This document shows, one piece after another, positions 1 to 9,041 of a DNA stretch of 64,000 bases. The position numbers and the translations under genes were made by a program. The notes below the pieces were generated by a model. The model was not told the DNA's origin. It worked only from the letters and a program-made list of their open reading frames with translations, and did no database searches. The stretch spans positions 62,001-126,000 of the forward strand of contig NZ_LWHG01000032.1 of NCBI RefSeq assembly GCF_001625445.1, written 5' to 3'. The first letter of the stretch is position 1. Each line of letters opens with the position of its first letter. The stretch is from Haladaptatus sp. R4. GTDB lineage: Archaea; Halobacteriota; Halobacteria; Halobacteriales; Haladaptataceae.

Positions 1-964
1 TCGGAACGAAGGCGAGAAGGCCGAAACCGACGGCGAGGAAACCGAGCGACGGAATCGAGACGAACGCACGATTCGACACGCGGTCGGACGCCGGACCGGC
101 GACCAGCGTCGTGGCGCTGGAGAACAGCACGCTGACGGCCATCACGACGCCGCTGATCCCGGTCGCGTCGAGAAAACCGATGTGGATGCCGACCGCCGCG
201 GCGTACTCCACGACCGTCGAGAGGAGCACCCCGGCGAACAGAAATCGGACGACGAAGTTCACGAGTCCGACCGAGAGGATGCGAACGTCGGAGGTGACGA
301 TGCTCGGTATCTCGCGCAGTCCGGTGTTGGTTTCGACGGCGGGATGGAGGTCGGGCAGGACGAGGAAGGCGACGAACGCGGCGAACAATCCGGCGACGCC
401 CGCGACGAGGAAGGCCGGGGTGAACCCGTAGACGTTCGCGACGAGTCCGCCGACGACGAGTCCGGTCGGGAAACCGAGGCTCTGCCCGCCGCGCAGGTAG
501 CCCGTCCATTTGCCGCGGTTTTCCGTCGTCGTGACCTTCGTCACGGTGCTGAACGCGCCGACGAAGACGAACGCCGACCCGATTCCCCACAGCACGCGCG
601 ACCCGGCGAACGTCGTGGCGCTCACGGCGGTCGCCGTCAGCGGAAGCGCACCCGCGAGACCCTTCGTCCACGCACCCGTCAACCCGAGGACGTAGCCGAA
701 CGGCGCGAGTCCTTGCAGGACGAATCCGACGAGCATGGGTCGTCGAGTGCCGAAGCGGTCGAGGATCGTTCCGGCGGGTGTGTTCAGCAGCATTCGGGTG
801 AATCGGTTGATGGCGAGGATGATGCCGACGGTTAGTGCCGAGAAACCGAGTAGCGTGCCGAGTCGTGGCAAGGTCGGGAAGGCGACGCCGCCGCCGATGC
901 CGCCGAAGAAGACGCCCGCGATGAGGCTGAGAACGACGGTTTTCGTGTCGTGGTCGGAACTCAC
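1..964 (-). CDS. MFS transporter, C-terminus cut by window edge
   Basis: About 321 codons are visible, reading from a GTG at 964 off the left edge. The protein is very hydrophobic with repeated membrane segments. The N-terminus carries SLIAGVFFGGIGGG, and the loop after the second helix carries DRFGTRRPM, which matches the major facilitator loop motif (D-R-x-G-R-R). This suggests a proton-coupled multidrug or solute exporter in the cytoplasmic membrane; the substrate cannot be inferred. The GTG overlaps the stop of a 22-residue ORF, so translation may be coupled. No frameshift was seen in the visible part. Confidence 0.85.
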   Translation of the reverse strand, partial: MSSDHDTKTVVLSLIAGVFFGGIGGGVAFPTLPRLGTLLGFSALTVGIILAINRFTRMLLNTPAGTILDRFGTRRPMLVGFVLQGLAPFGYVLGLTGAWTKGLAGALPLTATAVSATTFAGSRVLWGIGSAFVFVGAFSTVTKVTTTENRGKWTGYLRGGQSLGFPTGLVVGGLVANVYGFTPAFLVAGVAGLFAAFVAFLVLPDLHPAVETNTGLREIPSIVTSDVRILSVGLVNFVVRFLFAGVLLSTVVEYAAAVGIHIGFLDATGISGVVMAVSVLFSSATTLVAGPASDRVSNRAFVSIPSLGFLAVGFGLLAFVP

Positions 965-1029
965 TCCGCGATCACCGTCACGTACGTCTCCGGGGTCGGT
1001 TCGTATCGGGAAAACGAATCATCGGTCAT
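961..1029 (-). CDS. 22-residue small ORF overlapping the MFS start
   Basis: ATG at 1029-1027 opens a 22-codon frame beginning MTDDSFSRYEPTPE and ending TGA at 963-961, which overlaps the GTG of the transporter (GTGA). A TTTAT element lies about 25-28 nt upstream of the ATG, as in leaderless haloarchaeal transcripts, so this ATG is probably the first codon of the mRNA. It could be a coupled leader peptide. It could also be a remnant created by an indel, although the in-frame sequence upstream of the transporter GTG gives no obvious transporter N-terminus. No family was recognised. Confidence 0.4.
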   Translation of the reverse strand: MTDDSFSRYEPTPETYVTVIAE

Positions 1030-1209
1030 ACCTAAACTGAGCCGATTGAGAGAGATAAACGGATGGTTTACGGCAGATTGGTCGGACCGATACCGTGTGG
1101 AGAATGAGGGGAGTGGACGGTGTATTCGAACACCACACCCGCGGAGTTCGTCCCCGAGGAGTCCATCCCCGAAGCATCCGTCCCCCAGAATCCATCCCCG
1201 AGAAGTCCG

Positions 1210-1569
1210 TTATCGACCGAGGATGGGGTCTTTGAGCGCGACGACTTCCGCCATGATCGCCTCGACGTTGTCGTCATCGACGCCGTTCGTTCGAAGCGCG
1301 GTTTCGAGATGTTCGCCGACGGCATCGAAGTCGGGTTCGTCGATGTCGAGATGGTCGTGTGCTTCCCGCATGTCCGCACCCGTGTACTCGACCGGACCAC
1401 CGGCAACCGCGCTGATGAACTGGATTTGATGGGCGCGTAGTTCCTGCATGTCCATTCCCTCGAAGTAGGGGACGAGTCGCTCGTCGGACAACACGTGGTC
1501 GTAGAAGTCCGTGACGACCGCTTCGACCGCATCGTGACCGCCGATTTCCTGATACACTGATTGAGACAT
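1210..1569 (-). CDS. group I truncated haemoglobin
   Basis: A 119-residue protein of normal length for the truncated (2-on-2) globins (PF01152). It shows the B-helix Phe22-Tyr23 pair (B10 Tyr), Phe36 at the CD1 position, Gln48 near the distal E7 site and the proximal haem ligand His71 in REAHDHLDI. Members bind O2 or NO and act in oxygen handling or nitrosative stress; the specific role here is not shown by the sequence. It stands alone. The promoter carries a TATA element inside a near-palindrome (1625-1642). No frameshift. ATG at 1569 is the only start giving the typical N-terminus. Confidence 0.9.
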   Translation of the reverse strand: MSQSVYQEIGGHDAVEAVVTDFYDHVLSDERLVPYFEGMDMQELRAHQIQFISAVAGGPVEYTGADMREAHDHLDIDEPDFDAVGEHLETALRTNGVDDDNVEAIMAEVVALKDPILGR

Positions 1570-1624
1570 CGTGTCGATACGATAGTCGGCGGGGATTTCG
1601 CATACGGTTGATCACTACCATACT

Positions 1625-1642
1625 CGGGTTTATTTAAGCCCG
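1625..1642 (-). promoter_or_regulatory. palindromic TATA region of the haemoglobin gene
   Basis: CGGGTTTATTTAAGCCCG is an 8-bp inverted repeat with one mismatch and a 2-nt centre, and the TATA-like core lies inside it. It is about 56 nt upstream of the haemoglobin ATG. A regulator bound here would block TBP. Operator function is inferred from position and symmetry only. Confidence 0.45.
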
Positions 1643-1772
1643 TGAGAACAGATGCCAAGAGGGATGTGAACGAGGGACACCGTTCACGATTCCTGGCTCA
1701 CCCCGACGGATTCGCCGATTCTCAGACCGGTGATTCACCCACGGACCGATAGTTCATCCGTCGACGGCGGTT

Positions 1773-2434
1773 TCAGGACGAGAGGATTTGGTCGAGCAGT
1801 TTCGTCTGTGCGACCGAGAGGTGTTCGAGGAACGTGGCGACCGAAATCCCGAGTTCGGTCGCGACCTCCTCGGCGGTCGCCCCCTTCGGCGATGCGAAGT
1901 ATCCCATCTCGTGGGCCGTTTCGAGCGCCTCGTACTGGCGGTCGGTGAACGCCGTACGGTCCACGAACAGCAACGACCGCTCGTCGCGGCCGCCGACCGT
2001 GTGAGCCGATTCACGGTGACGTTCCCGCAGCACGACCGCAAGTCGGTGACGACGCCGCGGAGCGTTTCGAGGTCGGGCGCGATGAACGAGAGGACGAGTC
2101 GACCGGAATCCGCCCGGAGGGTCCGAACGGGACAGCCGTGATCCGGGACGCGCTGACACGGACACTCGCCGTCGTGGGTGTACCGATACACCGATTTCGT
2201 CTCGTCGACGAACACTTCCTCGACCGCCGCCGGTTCCGCTCCGGCGTCGTCGGAGCGGTCGACCGTCAGTTCGCCGACGACTCCCGTCGCCGCCTGCTTG
2301 GCGTTGGCGTTCTGCGTGGCGTTGGCGTGTTGGTCCACGCGGACGGATTCGATTTCGAACTCCTCGCTGATCGACGAGACGGGACATCCACCCGCGTCGC
2401 TCACCGCGAGTTGGACGTGAATACCGGAGGCCAT
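1773..2434 (-). CDS. HTH_10 (Bat-type) transcription regulator, one frameshift
   Basis: The start MASGIHVQLAVSD at 2434 has a TTATTTAT box about 28 nt upstream, indicating a leaderless start. The N-terminal regulatory domain includes a Cys cluster, GECPCQRVPDHGCPVR, that could bind metal, haem or a redox signal. The C-terminal HTH_10 (PF04967) reads FTDRQYEALETAHEMGYF, then ATELGISVATFLEHLSVAQ, and ends at 1773. The two parts are in different frames, with the switch near 1990-2000. The architecture resembles DmsR-like haloarchaeal regulators as I remember them. It lies between the haemoglobin and the sensor kinase, so an oxygen or redox input is plausible but unproven. Confidence 0.8.
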
Positions 2435-2468
2435 AGCTAAACCTATCCCCCGCCGACGGATAAATAAC

Positions 2469-4832
2469 TCAGTACCGTCCCGCCGAGCTACTGCCTTCCG
2501 TGACGCCGCGGATTTCGAATCTGGCACCGCCGCTCGTGGAACCGACGACGTCGATTTCCCACCCGTGGGTATCGACGCACTCGGAGACGATGGTGAGTCC
2601 GTACCCCGTCCCATCGTTCACGGTGTGGCCGTAGTCGAACACCTTGGACCGTTCGCTGAACGGAATCCCCGGTCCATCGTCCTCCACGAAGAACCCGTCG
2701 GAGAGCGTCCCGACGCGTACCTCCGTTTCGGGCCCCCCGTGTTCGACCGCGTTCCGAAACAGGTTCTCGAACACCGTTTGGAGTTGGTCTTCGTCGGCCA
2801 GCACTACCGGCATCGCCTCGTCGATGTGGAGGGTCGCGTCGAACGTTTTGACGTGATGCCACGCCCGGTCGATGACGCTCGAAAGGGAGACGCTGCTCGG
2901 TTCGATGGTCGCCTCCGTGTTCTGAGCCATCCGCAACAGGTTGTGGATGATCCGCTCCATCCGGTCGTGTGCGCGCTTTACCTCCTCGAAATCGCTCTCA
3001 CGCCCGTTCAACTCGGCCTCCGTCAGGTACATCTGCGCGATGGACAGCGGATTCCGAAGGTCGTGTGAGACGATGCTTGCGAACTGCTCCAATCGGCGTT
3101 CGCGCTCCTTTCGTTTGGAGATGTCGTGGAAGTAGACCGAGAGACCCGTCTCCGACGGGTAGGCGTTTATCTCGATCCAGATACCGAGCCGTTCGTAGTT
3201 GAGTTCGAAGGTGGTCGGCGTTTGGGTCTCCATCGCGGCGTGAAACTCCTCCCACAGGAGCGTGTCGCCGGTGTCGATAAACACGTCCCAGAACCGCTTT
3301 CCGAGCACTTCGTCGGCGGACTCCGACAGAATCTCCTCCGCACGGTCGTTGACGTGCGTGAACTGCCACTCGTCGTCGAGCGCGAAAAAGGCGTCCGAGA
3401 CACGGCCGAGAATCTCGCTCAGTTCGGTTTCGAGTTCGCTCCGTCTGCGTTCGAGTTCGCGCTCCCGCTGTTTGAGTTCGGTGATGTCCTCGCCAGCCGA
3501 GATGATCCGTTCGAGTTCCCCGTCGGGACCGTACACGGGGGCGGCGCTGACGGACAGCCACAACCGTTCGCCGCTCGGCTTTTCGATGGCGATTTCCTCG
3601 TCGTGCATTGGCTCGCCCGTAGCGTGAACGCGCGCGGCCGGTGACTCCTCCGGAGGAAGGGGATCACCGGTCACATCGAAGAGACTCCACTCGTCGGCGT
3701 TCTCGCGTTCCGCGATCATTTCGTGTTCGGATAAGCCGAGGAGCTCCTGTGCTCGCCGGTTTGCGAGCCGTATCGTCCCGTCCGCATCCTGCACCGAGAT
3801 GGCGACCGGTGACGTTTCCAACAGTCGTTTGGTCTGATTTCGCTCACGTCGCAGTTGCTCCGTTCGCTCTTTCTGTTCGGTGATGTCGTCGACGGCGTAC
3901 ACGACACGACTGACCTCGTCCTCGGTATCCTCGATAGGCGAGACGTTTATCGAGAGCCATCGAAGGTCGTCGCCTTCGGGACGGAACTGACAATGAAAAT
4001 CGACCACGGATTCGCCGGTCTCGATCACCCGAATGAACGGGTCGTCTTCGAGCGGGATCGACTCGCCATTCTCGTCGTAGAGGTCCCACGACGTGGCCGT
4101 GTACTGCTTCAGTTCGGATTCATCGATTCCGAGACGGTCGGTGATCCAGGAGTTCGACCGCAAGAAGGTCCCGTCCGACGAGATGACCGAGATACCGACC
4201 GGGACGGTTTCGAGCGCCTGTTCGATCAGGTCGCGTTCCTCCTGGAGACGTTGTTTCGCCTCTCGACGTTCGGTCATGTCCCGAGTGACTTTGGTGAACC
4301 CCCTGAGGCTCCCATCGTCGTTCCAGAGGGACGTGATGACGACGTTGGCCCAGAACCGAGAACCGTCCTTCCGAACGCGATAGCCCTCGTACTCGGTGCG
4401 TCCTCGTTCGACCGCGATTTCGAGGTGGTGTTCCGGGACGCCCGCCTCCTCGTCTCCCTCGGTGTAGAACTTCGAAAAGTGCTCGCCGATGACTTCGTCG
4501 GCGGTGTATCCTTTGATCTTCTCCGCACCCCTGTTCCACGTCGCGATGTACCCGTCCGGGTCGAGCATGAAAATGGCGTACTCTTGGACTTCATCGATCA
4601 ACGACTGTAACTGCGTGTCCTCCTGTTGGAAGTCGCCCGGACGCCACCAGACGCGGGTTTCCGGGGGAATCTCCTTGGAGCGTACGACCCCCTGCTCCGC
4701 GAGTTCTTCGAGCATTGCCGCACCGACATCCGAACCGCATCCCACTTCCGTCGCAAACTCTCGTGCCGAGAACGGCTCCCCCCCATTCCCGATCCGGTCG
4801 AGGGCTTCGAGGGTTATTTTCTCGGGATTCAT
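2469..4832 (-). CDS. multi-PAS sensor histidine kinase with N-terminal winged helix
   Basis: 787 residues, uninterrupted. Residues 1-70 look like a winged helix-turn-helix ending in RVWWRP. Four PAS/PAC units follow at about 75-195, 205-320, 330-450 and 460-575. The HisKA box IVSHDLRNPL has its phospho-acceptor at His590. A HATPase domain lies at about 690-780 with the N box ENLFRNAVEH, G1 EDDGPGIP and G2 GTGYGLTIV. No membrane segment is visible, so it is probably a cytoplasmic sensor. No response regulator lies beside it. A TATA-like AAAATACTA about 27 nt before the ATG supports the start. Confidence 0.93.
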   Translation of the reverse strand: MNPEKITLEALDRIGNGGEPFSAREFATEVGCGSDVGAAMLEELAEQGVVRSKEIPPETRVWWRPGDFQQEDTQLQSLIDEVQEYAIFMLDPDGYIATWNRGAEKIKGYTADEVIGEHFSKFYTEGDEEAGVPEHHLEIAVERGRTEYEGYRVRKDGSRFWANVVITSLWNDDGSLRGFTKVTRDMTERREAKQRLQEERDLIEQALETVPVGISVISSDGTFLRSNSWITDRLGIDESELKQYTATSWDLYDENGESIPLEDDPFIRVIETGESVVDFHCQFRPEGDDLRWLSINVSPIEDTEDEVSRVVYAVDDITEQKERTEQLRRERNQTKRLLETSPVAISVQDADGTIRLANRRAQELLGLSEHEMIAERENADEWSLFDVTGDPLPPEESPAARVHATGEPMHDEEIAIEKPSGERLWLSVSAAPVYGPDGELERIISAGEDITELKQRERELERRRSELETELSEILGRVSDAFFALDDEWQFTHVNDRAEEILSESADEVLGKRFWDVFIDTGDTLLWEEFHAAMETQTPTTFELNYERLGIWIEINAYPSETGLSVYFHDISKRKERERRLEQFASIVSHDLRNPLSIAQMYLTEAELNGRESDFEEVKRAHDRMERIIHNLLRMAQNTEATIEPSSVSLSSVIDRAWHHVKTFDATLHIDEAMPVVLADEDQLQTVFENLFRNAVEHGGPETEVRVGTLSDGFFVEDDGPGIPFSERSKVFDYGHTVNDGTGYGLTIVSECVDTHGWEIDVVGSTSGGARFEIRGVTEGSSSAGRY

Positions 4833-4938
4833 ACACTTCCTCTCTGACGGACGAGCATAGTATTTTCCTTGCGGATCGCTCGACGCTTTCGTTAGAGCTC
4901 TTCCCGGCTACAAAACGCCGAATCGAGCGATCAGGGGG

Positions 4939-5786
4939 CTATCGTTCGCCCAGAAATCGCTCCGCCGTGTTCCGGAAAAGGTCCTCGTACACGGACGCCG
5001 GTAACTCGCGTTCGAGCAGTCCCCGACGCTCGTCCTCGTAGGGATACGGCACGTTCGGGAAGTCCGTGCCGAACTGCACCGATTCGGCGAGTTCGACCAG
5101 CGTCTCGTCCGAAATCCCGTCGGCGTCGAACCCCAACACGTCCGCCGAGCGGGGGGACAGCGCCATCGTCGTGTCCAGAAAGACGTTTTCGTTGTCCCGC
5201 GCGAAGTTCAGGAAGTCCCCCGTCTCGAACGTGCCCATGTGGGCCGCACACGCCCGGATTTCCGGATACGATTCGACGAACTCGGCGAACTGGTTGGCTC
5301 CAACGTGCGGACTGTCCTCGAACATCGGTGCCGTCCCCGCGTGGAACAGGATCGGTTTGTCGTACTCGGCGGCCGCCTCGAACGCTGGGTCGAGTCGGGG
5401 GTCCGCCGGGCCGCACTCCTGCACCGGACACTGGAACTTCAATCCCCTCGCACCCGCCTCGAATGCCTCGCGGACGACCGCCGCCACGTCGTCGTCGCCG
5501 TGCACCGTGGCGAACGGAATCGCCATTTCGGACTCCCTCGATTGGGTCAGTACCCACTCGTTCAACTCCCTCGCCATCCCGGGTTTGTGCGCGTACGGAA
5601 GGGCGATGTAGCGTTCGACACCCATCGCTCGAAGTCGTTCCTCCATCCGCTCCCGGTCGGTCGGATGCTCGAAGACCACCCCGCCTCTGCGGCGAGTGAC
5701 GTTCGAATCGCGGCCATCAGCTTTTGGGGCATGAGATGGACGTGGCCGTCGATGACACGGCCGTTCAGGTGGTCGGGAAGGGGCAT
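4939..5786 (-). CDS. amidohydrolase-2 family metal hydrolase/decarboxylase, one frameshift
   Basis: About 282 residues of the PF04909 TIM-barrel family. The start MPLPDHLNGRVIDGHVHL at 5786 supplies the metal-binding His-x-His. The barrel continues in a second frame after a loss near 5675-5685 (a G run; EAGW versus GVVFEHPTD). Later ligands are visible: FHAG, AHMG and the Asp in FGTDFP. Members hydrolyse or decarboxylate small cyclic or aromatic acids; the substrate is unknown. A longer open frame running upstream into the repeat island at 5.85-6.5 kb is spurious. Confidence 0.82.
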
Positions 5787-5851
5787 ACTGCGAAGTTGTC
5801 GGGGAATCGGTTTGAAGGATTGGGTCACGGAGACGACGAAAAGGAGAATTG

Positions 5852-6500
5852 AGAGGTGAATTTGGCTTTTTCGTGATTTCAACAGCGACGAAGAAGGCCC
5901 CGAAAGCCCCTAACCGTTCACTAAGAGACGTGTTTGGTGGTTTTTCGATTTCAGCAACTACTGAGAAGACTACCTCGAAAGCCCCCGCCCGCTCGCGGCC
6001 CGCACCTCTGGTGCGCCCGCGCGAGGTCTTCGTGAGTGACGCAGGAGCGAGCGAACGGCTCGTCAGAGCTATGCTCTGACGGTGGACGACTGAACGTAGT
6101 TCCCGTGAGCGGTAGCGAACGGGAGCACAGAAGAGCGAAGCTCTTCCGGAGTGAGGGAGTCGGTTGGGGAGGGCGTGGTACGGTGCGACGGCGGTGGTGT
6201 GGGTGGGATGAAAGGGGCCGTCCGTTCGCGCTTGTTGTAGTCGTCTCAGCGACCCCTCTCGGCGTGAGGTTTTCTCGTGAGCGACGTAGGAGCGAACGAG
6301 AGCAGGCAAGAGCTGCGCTCTTGCCGTGTGAGCCGAGATGTCGCTGAGCGACCGCGAACGGGCGGGGGCTTTCGGGGTCATGTTCGCAGTTGCGGAAATC
6401 ACAAAGCCATCAAACACGTCTCTACGTAGCGAACAGCCAGGGGCTTTCGAAGTCTGCTTCTCAGCAACTGCACTCACACAGTTATCAAATCCATCTGCTC
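5852..6500. repeat. inverted pair of tandem about 72-bp repeats, intergenic island
   Basis: The left arm has two head-to-tail units (about 5852-5923 and 5925-5998). The right arm has two units in reverse orientation (about 6352-6422 and 6423-6500). Shared signatures are GAGACGTGTTTG at unit starts, GATTTC followed by GCAACT in mid-unit, and CGAAAGCCCC near the ends. The two inner units match best: both begin GAGACGTGTTTG and end GAAAGCCCCCGCCCG-TTCGCGG or a close variant. No transposase, tRNA or credible protein is present. It fills the gap between the amidohydrolase and the HerA-like gene. Confidence 0.75.
6001..6352. other. cluster of five perfect hairpins with three-base loops
   Basis: Perfect stems with 3-nt loops occur at 6001-6015 (CGCACC-TCT-GGTGCG), 6062-6080 (GTCAGAGC-TAT-GCTCTGAC), 6130-6146 (GAAGAGC-GAA-GCTCTTC), 6306-6324 (GCAAGAGC-TGC-GCTCTTGC) and 6340-6352 (GTCGC-TGA-GCGAC). 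The second to fourth end similar modules that start CGTGAG (6031, 6104 and 6276) and share AGAGC/GCTCT stems. Their outer pairs differ but remain complementary. This suggests a selected structure in DNA or RNA; the function is unknown. Confidence 0.7.
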
Positions 6501-6724
6501 GTAGTGAGATGTTCGAGGGGATTTATTTCAGTAAAAACAAGCATGATTCAATATAATCCAGTCCCGCGCTGAATCGACCTTAAATCCAAAAAATTGACAG
6601 CGTGCTGGCCGTCAACGTGGAAGATTCGAAAGGCACAGAACGGGAAAACATAGACGAACCGTTTCTCACGATTCCCCCGATGCAAAAATTGAAGGATTCG
6701 CTGCCGAATCGAGAATGTAAGAGA

Positions 6725-8552
6725 ATGGACAACGAACAACAACTGCCGGTCGGTCACATCGTCGCCGACGACACCGACGTGTCGATTCCCGTCGTCGAAA
6801 TCCTGACGGGGCGCGGGTTCGTCACCGGAAAGTCAGGGTCCGGAAAGTCGAACACGGCGTCGGTCGTGGTCGAACAACTGCTCGACGCCGGATACCCCGT
6901 CGCCATCATCGACGCGGACGGCGAGTACTACGGCCTGAAGGAGGAGTACGAACTCCTCCACGTCGGTGCGGACGAGGAATGTGACATCCAAGTCGGGGCC
7001 GAGCACGCCGAGAAGGTGGCGTCGCTCGCGCTCGAACAGAACGTTCCCATCATCATCGACGTCTCCGGGTTTCTGGACGACGACGAGGCGGACGCGCTCA
7101 TCCGCGAGACGGCGCGTCACCTGTTCGCCAAGGAGAAAAAGCTCAAGAAGCCGTTCCTGCTGGTGGTCGAGGAGTGTCACGAATACATCCCGGAGGGCGG
7201 CGGCATGGGCGAGACCGGCAAGATGCTCATCAAGGTGGGCAAGCGCGGACGGAAGCACGGCCTCGGCATCATGGGCATCAGCCAGCGCCCCGCCGACGTG
7301 AAAAAGGACTTCATCACGCAGGCGAACTGGCTGGTCTGGCATCGCTTGACGTGGGAGAACGACACGAAAGTCGTCAGTCGAATCGTCGGCAGCGAGTACG
7401 GGAACGAGGTACCCAACCTCGATGCTGGAGAAGCGTTCGTCCAGACGGACTGGACCGACGGCGGGATTCGACGGGTGCAGTTCGACCGTAAGCGCACGTT
7501 CGACGCGGGTGCGACGCCCGGCCTCGACGACTTCGAGCGCCCGGAACTGAAATCCGTCAGCGACGCGCTGATGCAGGATTTGGAGGGCATCACGGAGCTT
7601 CAGGAGCAGGAACACGACCGCGTGGCCGAACTGGAGAGCCAACTGGAACGAAAACAGGCCCAAATCGCCGAGTTGGAGAACGAACTCCAGACAGCGCGGG
7701 ACGTGTCCAACGCGGCGCGGAAGATGGCCAACGCCCTCGCCCACGGCGACATCGGCGGTCCGGAGGAGTTCGAGGAGCAACTCCGCGAGAAGAACGAACG
7801 AATCCGGGAACTCGAAGCCAGACTCGAAGAACTGGAGAACGAGCGAACCGAACAGCGGTCGTTTCAGGACTGGGAGGCTAACACCGAGGACGCCGCGGAG
7901 GTCGAAGACGTCAGGGAATTCGAGGACACCAGAGAAATCGAGGGCGTCGCGGAAAGCGAAGACCCACCGAACGTCGAGCGGGATGGGGCCGAGGACGAGG
8001 AATCGGCCGCCTCCGACGATGCCGAACCGTGGCCTGTACGAAATGCCGAATCGACGGACGCCATCCCGAAGGGACGAACGACGTGGGGGAACCCGAGCGA
8101 GACGGGCATCGATCGAACCAGTCCGGACGACAAGGGGTCGATAGAGGCCTACCAACGCGAACTCAAGGAGCGCGGACGCGAACTCGGGAGCGCCGCTTCG
8201 AATCGGTCCACCCCCGAAACGTCGTCGTTGGTGGAGTTGGCGAACACCGACGCCGTCGTGGTTCGAATCGATGCCGCGCGTCGGGATTCGCTGTGCAACG
8301 AAAATCACACCTGGGACGTCGTCGCGGCGCTCGCGAAGAGTGGGCCGATGACGGTCCACGAAATCGATCGACGAGGTGGCGGCATCGATCGCGCAGATTC
8401 AGAGCCTCCTCGCGGAATTACGGAATCGCTCGCTCGTCACGCGGGACGAGGAGCGTCGATACGCGCTCGATAGAAAAGAGATGGTTTCGATCATCACCGA
8501 CCCGGACGAGCGGGCACATCACAGCGAACTCCACGCCCAGTGGCGCGATTAA
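6725..8552 (+). CDS. HerA/VirB4-like ATPase with coiled coil and C-terminal winged helix, one frameshift
   Basis: About 609 residues. Walker A GKSGSGKSNT begins at residue 35, Walker B FLLVVEECHE is at about 144-153, and the sensor region reads GISQRPADVKKDF; this matches the DUF87/HerA-type hexameric motor family. Residues about 290-400 are rich in E/Q/R heptads (coiled coil), followed by an acidic linker. Near 8367 an extra base shifts the frame; reading on gives a winged helix (SIAQIQSLLAELRNRSLVTR) ending at TAA 8550-8552. I chose ATG 6725, where MDNEQQLPVGHIVADD begins the conserved core; a GTG at 6602 would add 41 residues. No HerA nuclease partner (NurA) is adjacent. Confidence 0.85.
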
Positions 8553-8754
8553 CGCCACTCCTCGTCGATCCCGGCATCACGTTCCATGTCCACGAGGCCG
8601 CGTGGCTCCCACTCGTCCGCCGTATGGCACTGATAGAGGATTCCCGCGGCGACCGAGAGGAAGACGACCGTGATGAACAGTTCGGCGAAGAGGAAGACCC
8701 CGATCATCATGATTAACGATACGTTCCGCAGCGTGCTCTCTCTTTCGGCTTCAT
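8549..8754 (-). CDS. small single-helix membrane protein, probable frameshift
   Basis: The frame ending at 8549 encodes a membrane segment (IMMIGVFLFAELFITVVFLSVAAGILY) followed by a charged tail. The likely start is ATG 8754-8752, which overlaps the stop of the upstream gene as ATGA, but that ATG is one base out of frame. One indel near 8730 would give MKPKERESTLRNVSL. Without a correction the first in-frame ATG is at 8710. No family was recognised. The coupling suggests that it works with the protein encoded by 8751-9041. Its stop overlaps the HerA-like gene end by four bases. Confidence 0.55.
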
Positions 8755-9041
8755 TCGTCGGATGTCGCCGAGTCAGTTCCGTCGTTCCGGTCGGCAGACT
8801 CACCGGATTCGGATTCGTCGCTCGATTCGTCGTCCGGTGAGTAGAGAAAGCGAAATATACCGGCGACCATCAGTCCGACGCCGAGTGTCATCGCGGCGTA
8901 ATCGATGGTCGATTCCTCTCCGAGATAGCCGGGGAAGAGCAGAAACGCCAACCAGCAGATGCCCAGCACTGGGAGCACGAGCGCAGTAAGGCGCTTCTTG
9001 GATATTCCGATCCCCGATTTGTCGTTCGTTTGTTGAGACAC
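8751..9041 (-). CDS. small two-helix membrane protein
   Basis: 96 residues from a GTG at 9041 (MSQQTNDKSGIGISKKRL). Two hydrophobic segments, about residues 20-38 (ALVLPVLGICWLAFLLF) and 49-66 (AAMTLGVGLMVAGIFRFLY), are followed by a Ser/Asp/Glu-rich cytoplasmic-type tail. A TATA-like ACATATAAG lies about 40 nt upstream. It overlaps the next small membrane gene by four bases, so the two form an operon convergent to the HerA-like ATPase. No known family was identified. Confidence 0.7.
   Translation of the reverse strand: MSQQTNDKSGIGISKKRLTALVLPVLGICWLAFLLFPGYLGEESTIDYAAMTLGVGLMVAGIFRFLYSPDDESSDESESGESADRNDGTDSATSDE

Noticed and set aside
4939-6477. 512-codon minus-strand frame running from the amidohydrolase through the repeat island
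   Set aside because: Only the C-terminal 240 residues are protein-like. The N-terminal part is translated repeat with Ala/Pro/Arg/Ser-rich composition, and the true start is MPLPDHLNG at 5786 in another frame.
5852-6500. CRISPR array
   Set aside because: Repeat units are too long, degenerate and inverted, without unique spacers of constant length or cas genes nearby.
6833-8359. Long open frame antisense to the HerA-like ATPase (508 codons), and similar long antisense frames elsewhere
   Set aside because: GC-rich, third-position-biased genes create open antisense frames. The sense strand has clear motifs; the antisense products have none.
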